DNA of 6,939 nucleotides from CAYNXB01 sp964401045 (GTDB lineage: Bacteria; Pseudomonadota; Alphaproteobacteria; Sphingomonadales; Sphingomonadaceae). Shown here piece after piece: positions 1 to 4,116 of the stretch. A program made the position numbers and the translations under genes. The notes beneath the pieces were generated by a model. That model was given only the letters and a program-made list of their open reading frames with translations, was not told the origin of the DNA and ran no database searches. Within the stretch, counting starts at the first letter, position 1. Every line of letters starts with the position of its first letter. The stretch lies in assembly GCA_964401045.1 (NCBI GenBank), contig CAYNXB010000109.1, positions 1-6,939 of the forward strand. The letters run 5' to 3'.

Positions 1-75
1 TGGTGCTGCTGGAGAGGATTGAACTCTCGACCTCACCCTTACCAAGGGTGCGCTCTACCACTGAGCTACAGCAGC
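1..75 (-). tRNA. tRNA-Thr (anticodon GGT)
   Basis: Read on the minus strand this folds as a complete cloverleaf. The acceptor 5' strand GCTGCTG (75-69) pairs with CAGCAGC (11-5), followed by discriminator A (4) and an encoded CCA (3-1). The anticodon stem is CACCC/GGGTG with loop TTGGTAA (45-39), giving anticodon GGT, which decodes threonine ACC and ACU codons. The T-arm contains the usual GTTCAATC-type loop and the D-arm contains AGCTCAGTGGTAGAGC. The 3' end coincides with the first base of the window, so anything downstream of the tRNA is outside. It is transcribed away from all the protein genes here. Confidence 0.97.
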
Positions 76-91
76 AATCCGGAGGAGGGCG

Positions 92-120
92 CGCCTTAGC
101 CCGCGCCGCCATCTTGTCAA
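92..120 (-). promoter_or_regulatory. Candidate promoter for tRNA-Thr
   Basis: On the minus strand an exact TTGACA (120-115) stands out in otherwise very GC-rich sequence. About 15 bases later comes CTAAGG (99-94), a partial match to the relaxed -10 box of alphaproteobacteria. A start near 85-88 would leave a leader of about 10-13 nt before the tRNA 5' end at 75. The -35 match is seen directly. The -10 assignment is weak and the spacing is short, so the promoter is an inference. Confidence 0.5.
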
Positions 121-148
121 GCGGCGCGCCCGGCGGCAGGGCGCGGCG

Positions 149-289
149 GTGAGCGACGAAAAAACCCCGCAAACCCGCGAGGAACGGCTTGCCGCCAAGC
201 TGCGCGAGAACTTGCGCCGCCGCAAGGCGCAGGCGCGCGCGATCGATGACGCCGAACGCGGCCTTTCCAAAGATGGAGAGGGCCGCTAA
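149..289 (+). CDS. Small basic hypothetical protein (46 aa)
   Basis: A short reading frame starts at GTG and ends at TAA (287-289), encoding 46 residues that begin MSDEKTPQTREERLAAKLRE. The middle (about residues 9-32) is a strongly charged, Arg/Lys/Glu/Ala-rich stretch with the look of one amphipathic helix, including an RRRK run at 23-26. There is no signal peptide, membrane segment or Cys/His metal motif. CAGGG (137-141) lies seven bases before the GTG and is a fair ribosome binding site. Only 38 bases separate it from gpmA on the same strand, so it may be the first gene of that transcript. I recall similar short proteins of the form REERLAxKLRENLRRRKAQ in sphingomonads, but from memory only. 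The function is unknown, and neither nucleic-acid binding nor any other role can be shown from the sequence. Confidence 0.72.
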   Translation: MSDEKTPQTREERLAAKLRENLRRRKAQARAIDDAERGLSKDGEGR

Positions 290-313
290 CGCGCGGGGCT
301 CTTTTCGGGCCCT

Positions 314-317
314 GGAG
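314..317 (+). promoter_or_regulatory. Ribosome binding site supporting the TTG start of gpmA
   Basis: GGAG lies ten bases before the TTG at 328. No ATG or GTG in the gpmA frame could encode the family's N-terminal strand and still precede the RHG motif, so this site and the TTG define the start. Confidence 0.6.
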
Positions 318-327
318 CATCGCAGCC

Positions 328-1014
328 TTGCCTACCCTTATCCTTGTTCGCCACGGCCAGAGCCAGTGGAACCTGGAAAATCGTTTCACCGGCTGGTGGG
401 ACGTCGACCTGACCGAACAGGGCGTCGCCGAAGCGCGCGCCGCGGGCGAACTGCTGGCGGCGAAAGGAGTGCTGCCCAGCGCCGCGTTCACATCGCTACA
501 AACGCGCGCGATCCGCACGCTGCACCTCGCGCTCGAGACTTGCGGGCGGCTGTGGATTCCCGAAACCAAGGACTGGCGCCTCAACGAGCGGCATTACGGC
601 GCCCTCACCGGGCTGAACAAGGCCGAGACTGCGGAGAAGCACGGAGCGGAGCAGGTGCGCATCTGGCGCCGCAGCTTCGACGTCCCGCCCCCGGCCATGG
701 AGCCTGGCGGGGCGTACGATCTCGCCGCCGATCCGCGCTACACAGGGATCGAGATCCCTTCCACCGAGAGTCTCAAGCTGACCATCTCGCGGGTGCTGCC
801 CTATTGGGAGGAAGCGATCCGCCCGGCGCTGGTGCGCGGGGAGACGGTTCTCGTCTCTGCCCACGGCAACTCGCTGCGCGCGCTGGTCAAGCATTTGTCG
901 CAGATACCCGACGACGAGATCGTCGAGCTCGAGATTCCCACCGGCCAGCCGATCGTCTACCAGTTTGACGATCGGATGCAGGCCGGTGAGCGGCACTACC
1001 TGAAGGATCTCTAA
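328..1014 (+). CDS. gpmA: 2,3-bisphosphoglycerate-dependent phosphoglycerate mutase
   Basis: GpmA interconverts 3-phosphoglycerate and 2-phosphoglycerate in glycolysis and gluconeogenesis, in the cytoplasm, through a phosphohistidine intermediate primed by 2,3-bisphosphoglycerate. The 228-residue product covers the whole histidine-phosphatase fold. Visible features are the RHGQSQWN motif with nucleophile His9, ENRFTGWWDVDLT (17-29), Arg60 (matching E. coli Arg62), NERHYGAL (86-93) with the likely acid Glu87, and SAHGNSLRALVK (177-188) with the second catalytic His179. All expected active-site residues are present. It lacks the roughly 20-residue C-terminal tail of the 250-residue E. coli enzyme, which fits a compact alphaproteobacterial form. 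Translation starts at TTG. One base separates its stop from the purE start, so the two are almost certainly co-transcribed. Confidence 0.95.
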   Translation: MPTLILVRHGQSQWNLENRFTGWWDVDLTEQGVAEARAAGELLAAKGVLPSAAFTSLQTRAIRTLHLALETCGRLWIPETKDWRLNERHYGALTGLNKAETAEKHGAEQVRIWRRSFDVPPPAMEPGGAYDLAADPRYTGIEIPSTESLKLTISRVLPYWEEAIRPALVRGETVLVSAHGNSLRALVKHLSQIPDDEIVELEIPTGQPIVYQFDDRMQAGERHYLKDL

Positions 1015-1015
1015 G

Positions 1016-1504
1016 ATGCCGGGGGCTAAAGTCGCCATCGTAATGGGCAGCCAGTCAGACTGGCCGACGATGAAGCATGCCGCCGAAGTGCTCGACGAGC
1101 TCGGCGTCGCTTACGACAGCCGCATCGTCTCCGCCCACCGCACGCCGGACCGGCTGCACGCGTTCGGCAAGGGCGCGGCGGGCGAAGGTTTCGAGGTGAT
1201 CGTCGCCGGCGCCGGCGGCGCGGCGCACCTGCCGGGAATGATCGCGGCGCTAACGCACCTGCCGGTGCTCGGGGTACCGGTGCGCAGCAAGGCTTTGGAC
1301 GGGCTCGATAGCCTGCTGTCGATCGTGCAGATGCCCGCGGGCGTTCCTACCGGCACGCTGGCGATCGGCGAAGCGGGCGCGACCAATGCCGGGATCTTCG
1401 CCGCCTCGATCCTCGCGCTCAAGGACGCGGCGCTGTCTCGGCGGTTGCAGGACTGGCGTGCGGCACGCACTGCGGCGGTCGCCGAGAAGCCTTCCGACGA
1501 ATAG
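1016..1504 (+). CDS. purE: N5-carboxyaminoimidazole ribonucleotide mutase (PurE class I)
   Basis: PurE moves the carboxyl group of N5-CAIR to carbon 4, giving CAIR in de novo purine synthesis. Its substrate is made by PurK, encoded next. The product is 162 residues, normal for the bacterial class I enzyme, which forms octamers in the cytoplasm. Visible motifs are the phosphate-binding GSQSDW (11-16), SAHRTP (39-44) with catalytic His41 (E. coli His45), GAGGAAHLPGM (65-75), and SIVQMPAGVPTGT (102-114). The GAGGAAHLPGM loop and the presence of purK separate it from the class II, AIR-carboxylase type. The start is ATG one base after the gpmA stop, preceded by GAAGGA (1002-1007) at a spacing of eight bases, the strongest ribosome binding site I see here. 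The stop is TAG. Confidence 0.96.
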   Translation: MPGAKVAIVMGSQSDWPTMKHAAEVLDELGVAYDSRIVSAHRTPDRLHAFGKGAAGEGFEVIVAGAGGAAHLPGMIAALTHLPVLGVPVRSKALDGLDSLLSIVQMPAGVPTGTLAIGEAGATNAGIFAASILALKDAALSRRLQDWRAARTAAVAEKPSDE

Positions 1505-1510
1505 CCGCAC

Positions 1511-1622
1511 CGTTCGCCCTGAGCTTGTCGGAAGCGAAGCTGAGCATTGCTCAACGGCCGCTCTTCACTTTAAGCGCTCGACCGAAAGAAAACGCAGTGC
1601 TTCGACAAGCTCAGCACGAACC
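1511..1622. repeat. Palindromic REP-like intergenic element between purE and purK
   Basis: This stretch is an imperfect long inverted repeat. GTTCG (1512-1516) pairs with CGAAC (1617-1621). A two-base mismatch follows (1517-1518 against 1615-1616). CTGAGCTTGTCG (1519-1530) then pairs exactly with CGACAAGCTCAG (1603-1614). After one bulged G (1531), AAGC (1532-1535) pairs with GCTT (1599-1602), for 21 pairs in total. The interior of about 63 bases can form small hairpins such as TGAGC-ATT-GCTCA (1541-1553). The core CTTCGACAAGCTCAG resembles, from memory, an abundant dispersed repeat of sphingomonad genomes. There is no reading frame, no T-run as in an intrinsic terminator, and no visible target-site duplication. 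Likely roles are an mRNA stem-loop or a non-autonomous repeat. The copy number cannot be judged from one window. Confidence 0.8.
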
Positions 1623-1626
1623 GGAG
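1623..1626 (+). promoter_or_regulatory. Ribosome binding site for the GTG start of purK
   Basis: GGAG lies eleven bases before the GTG at 1638 and begins immediately after the right arm of the palindrome. It favours GTG 1638 over upstream in-frame extensions, which would be read through the repeat. Confidence 0.55.
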
Positions 1627-1637
1627 TCATTGAGCTA

Positions 1638-2693
1638 GTGATCCTTCCCGGCGCGACGATCGGCATACTGGGCGGCGGCCAACTCGGGCGCATGCTGGCG
1701 ATCGCCGCGGCCCAGCTCGGTTATCGCTGCCATATCTACGCGCCCGAAGGCGACAGCGTGGCCGCCGAAGTCGCCGCCAGATTCACCTGCGCGCCCTGGG
1801 ACGACGCCGAGGCGATGGCGGCGTTCGCACGCGGTTGCGACGTGATCACCTACGAATTCGAGAACGTGCCAGTGGGCCCGCTCGCCTCGCTTCCGGCCGA
1901 AAGGCTCAGCCCTCATCCCCGCGCGCTCGAAACCGCGCAGGATCGCGAGAAGGAAAAGGCGTTCGTCGAGGGGCTCGGCGGCCGCGCCGCGCCTTACGCG
2001 CTGGTCGATTCGCACGAGGACCTGCTCGCGGCGGTCGACCGGATCGGCGCGCCGGGCATCCTCAAGACGCGCTTCGAAGGCTATGACGGCAAGGGCCAGT
2101 GGCGCATCGGGAGCGCGATCGAAGCCGAAGGGGCGAGCCTGCACTCGGCCGACCTGATCTACGAAGGACTGGTCCATTTCGCGGCGGAGTTCTCGGTCAT
2201 TCTCGCGCGCCATGCCGATGGAGCGATCGTGTTCTGGGACAGCGCCGAGAACGTTCATTCGGGCGGCATCCTCTCCCGCTCGACCCTGCCGCCGTCGGAT
2301 ACCGTGCGGTCCCAGCTGGACGACGCGCGCGCGCTGGCAGCGAAGGTCGCCGAGGCGCTCGGCTACGTCGGTGTGCTGACGCTCGAATTCTTCGCCACAC
2401 CCAATGGCCCGGTGTTCAACGAGATGGCCCCGCGGGTCCACAACTCGGGCCACTGGACCATCGAGGGAGCAGCGACGAGCCAGTTCGAAGGCCACATTCG
2501 CGCAATCTGCGGCTTGCCGCCGGGCGATACCGGCCTCACCGGCGTGCGGATCGAGATGGAGAACGTAATCGGCGAAAGTGGCGAACGCGCCGCCGAGTGG
2601 CTCGCCGACCCGCACGCGCACCTGCACCTCTACGGCAAGGCCGAGGCGCGCGAGGGTCGCAAGATGGGCCACATCACGCGGGTGTGGCGATGA
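1638..2693 (+). CDS. purK: N5-carboxyaminoimidazole ribonucleotide synthase (AIR carboxylase ATPase subunit)
   Basis: PurK uses ATP and bicarbonate to convert 5-aminoimidazole ribonucleotide to N5-CAIR, which PurE then rearranges. The frame is open further upstream, but that part runs through the intergenic repeat and the end of purE. GTG at 1638 gives 351 residues (E. coli has 355) and puts the nucleotide-binding loop GILGGGQLGRM at residues 9-19, as expected. This is an ATP-grasp protein: TYEFENVP (71-78) sits in the N-terminal domain, FEGYDGKGQ (146-154) is the glycine-rich loop over ATP, LTLEFF (247-252) and FNEMAPRVHNSGHWT (260-274) carry the metal and phosphate ligands, and YGKAEAREGRKMGH (332-345) closes the C-terminal domain. 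All motifs are intact. Its stop overlaps the folA start as ATGA. Confidence 0.95.
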   Translation: MILPGATIGILGGGQLGRMLAIAAAQLGYRCHIYAPEGDSVAAEVAARFTCAPWDDAEAMAAFARGCDVITYEFENVPVGPLASLPAERLSPHPRALETAQDREKEKAFVEGLGGRAAPYALVDSHEDLLAAVDRIGAPGILKTRFEGYDGKGQWRIGSAIEAEGASLHSADLIYEGLVHFAAEFSVILARHADGAIVFWDSAENVHSGGILSRSTLPPSDTVRSQLDDARALAAKVAEALGYVGVLTLEFFATPNGPVFNEMAPRVHNSGHWTIEGAATSQFEGHIRAICGLPPGDTGLTGVRIEMENVIGESGERAAEWLADPHAHLHLYGKAEAREGRKMGHITRVWR

Positions 2694-3181
2694 GCAGGCC
2701 GCGCGAGGTCGTCTTCGTCGTCGCCCGCGCGGACGATGGCACCATCGCCAAGGACGGTGACGTGCCCTGGCGCATCAAGGAAGACCTGCAGCGGTTCGTC
2801 GCCCACACTAGCGGGACGCCGATGATCATGGGCCGCAAGACCTTCGACAGCCTGCCCAAGCTCCTCCCCGGCCGGCGGCATATCGTGCTGACTCGCCATG
2901 CCACCTGGGCGGCCGAAGGGGCGGAAGTCGCGCATTCGATCGAGGAAGCGCTCGACTTCGCCGGTGAGGGCAAGGCCACGGTGATCGGCGGGGTCGAAAT
3001 CTTCCGCGAGTTCGAGCCCTTCGCCACGCGCATCGAGCTGACCGAAGTTCACGAAGACACCGGCGGCGAACTGGTCATGGACTATCCGGGCGCCGGGTGG
3101 GTCGAAGTCGCGCGCGAGGAACGCCCCGCAAACGGCAAATGGCCCGCGCATTCGTTCGTCACGCTGGAGCGCGCCGCTTGA
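2690..3181 (+). CDS. folA: Dihydrofolate reductase
   Basis: DHFR reduces dihydrofolate to tetrahydrofolate with NADPH, keeping up the one-carbon carriers used in purine and thymidylate synthesis, and it is the target of trimethoprim. The product is 163 residues, normal for a bacterial chromosomal enzyme. Visible motifs are VPWRIKEDLQRF (25-36) with catalytic acid Asp32 (E. coli Asp27) and Phe36 (Phe31), IMGRKTFDSLP (46-56), LPGRRHIVLTR (59-69) and VIGGVEIF (98-105) for the cofactor, and RIELTEV (114-120) with Thr118 (Thr113). Two positions look unusual: Ala20 where most enzymes have Gly (E. coli Gly15), and GGELVMDY (125-132) where GDTxFP is typical. ATG 2690 overlaps the purK stop by four bases. 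The frame is open far upstream through purK, but that extension matches no DHFR and is rejected. There is no strong ribosome binding site, so coupling to purK is likely. Confidence 0.93.
   Translation: MSRPREVVFVVARADDGTIAKDGDVPWRIKEDLQRFVAHTSGTPMIMGRKTFDSLPKLLPGRRHIVLTRHATWAAEGAEVAHSIEEALDFAGEGKATVIGGVEIFREFEPFATRIELTEVHEDTGGELVMDYPGAGWVEVAREERPANGKWPAHSFVTLERAA
3166..3169 (+). promoter_or_regulatory. Ribosome binding site fixing the TTG start of ribF
   Basis: GGAG lies inside the end of folA, eight bases before the TTG at 3178. The spacing is ideal and supports this TTG over the upstream in-frame ATG at 3097, which would add a 27-residue extension lying inside folA. Confidence 0.7.
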
Positions 3182-4116
3182 GGCTCGACCACCGCGAACC
3201 GTTCCCCGATACGCTGCGCGGCGCGGTGATCGCGCTGGGCAATTTCGATGGCTTCCACCTCGGCCATCAGGCAGTGGTTGCCGAGGCGGTTTCATGGGCG
3301 CGTGCCGAAGGGCGTCCCGCGGTGGTCGCCACGTTCGACCCGCATCCGGTGCGCCACTTCGCGCCGCATATCCCGCCGTTCCGCCTGACCACGCTCGACC
3401 AGCGGGAGGAACTGTTCGCCGCCGCCGGCGCGGCTGCCACGCTGGTGTTCCACTTCGACGGCGCGCTGGCGCGGACCACCGCGCAGGATTTCGTCGGCAA
3501 GCTGCTGTGCGAACATATCGGCGCGGCGGGCGTCGTCACCGGCGAGGACTTCACCTTCGGCAAGGATCGCGGCGGCAACTTCGAGGTGCTGCGGAGCGAA
3601 GGCGCCAGGCACGGAATAGAGGCCCGCGCGGTGCCGCCGGTGATCGAGGGCGGCCGCGTCGTTTCCTCGAGCCATATTCGCGACGCGCTCAAGGCCGGGG
3701 ACTGCGAAGGCGCCGCGCGGCTGCTCACCCGCCCGTTCGCGATCCGCGGCGAAGTCCAGCACGGCGACAAGCGCGGGCGGACGATCGGCTATCCGACCGC
3801 CAACCTCGCGCTAGGCAATTACCTGCGCCCGCGCTTCGGCATCTATGCGGTGACCGCGCGGGTGCTCGGTACGGGCGAGCGGCTCGAAGGCGCGGCCAAC
3901 CTCGGCGTTCGCCCGCAATTCGATCCGCCGGTCGAATGGCTCGAACCCTATTTCTTCGATTTCTCCGGCGATCTCTACGGGCGCGAGATCGAGGTTTCGC
4001 TTTGCCATTTCCTGCGGCCGGAGGGGAAGTTCGATAGCATCGAGACGCTGACGGCGCAGATGGCCAAGGATTGCGAGCGAGCGCGTGAGCTTCTAAGCGC
4101 CGCTCCGCATGACTGA
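3178..4116 (+). CDS. ribF: Bifunctional riboflavin kinase / FMN adenylyltransferase (FAD synthetase)
   Basis: RibF phosphorylates riboflavin to FMN and then adenylates FMN to FAD. The product is 312 residues, the usual length. The N-terminal nucleotidyltransferase domain shows GNFDGFHLGHQ (21-31), the HxGH-type signature, then FDPHPVRHF (53-61), GEDFTFG (122-128) and SSSHIRDAL (163-171). The C-terminal flavokinase domain shows RGEVQHGDKRGRTIGYPTANL from residue 190, with Thr207 and Asn209 as the usual Mg-ATP ligands, GIYAV (221-225), ANLGVRPQF (240-248), and EPYFFDFSGDLYG (256-268) with the likely catalytic base Glu256. Both domains appear intact. Translation starts at TTG, sharing TTGA with the folA stop. 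The end overlaps ileS by eight bases. The ribF-ileS pairing is conserved in many proteobacteria. Confidence 0.95.
   Translation: MRLDHREPFPDTLRGAVIALGNFDGFHLGHQAVVAEAVSWARAEGRPAVVATFDPHPVRHFAPHIPPFRLTTLDQREELFAAAGAAATLVFHFDGALARTTAQDFVGKLLCEHIGAAGVVTGEDFTFGKDRGGNFEVLRSEGARHGIEARAVPPVIEGGRVVSSSHIRDALKAGDCEGAARLLTRPFAIRGEVQHGDKRGRTIGYPTANLALGNYLRPRFGIYAVTARVLGTGERLEGAANLGVRPQFDPPVEWLEPYFFDFSGDLYGREIEVSLCHFLRPEGKFDSIETLTAQMAKDCERARELLSAAPHD

Noticed and set aside
211..226. Perfect 6-bp hairpin CTTGCG-CCGC-CGCAAG
   Set aside because: It lies within the Arg/Lys codons of the small ORF, and such short GC-rich palindromes are expected by chance here.
296..312. Possible weak hairpin GGGCT/GGCCC before gpmA
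   Set aside because: It has only five pairs including a G-U pair, no following T-run and no sign of an attenuator or riboswitch.
1511..1622. Palindrome as an intrinsic terminator after purE
   Set aside because: The right arm is followed by CGGAGTCATTGAGC with no T-run, the loop is far too long, and purK must be expressed with purE.
1635..2672. Minus-strand open frame of 345 codons opposite purK
   Set aside because: It mirrors purK codon by codon. PurK has all its motifs and the antisense product has none.
2099..2689. Upstream extension of the DHFR frame, suggesting a fusion protein
   Set aside because: The extension lies wholly inside purK, is Arg/Gly-rich and matches no DHFR N-terminus. 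ATG 2690 overlapping the purK stop is the natural start.
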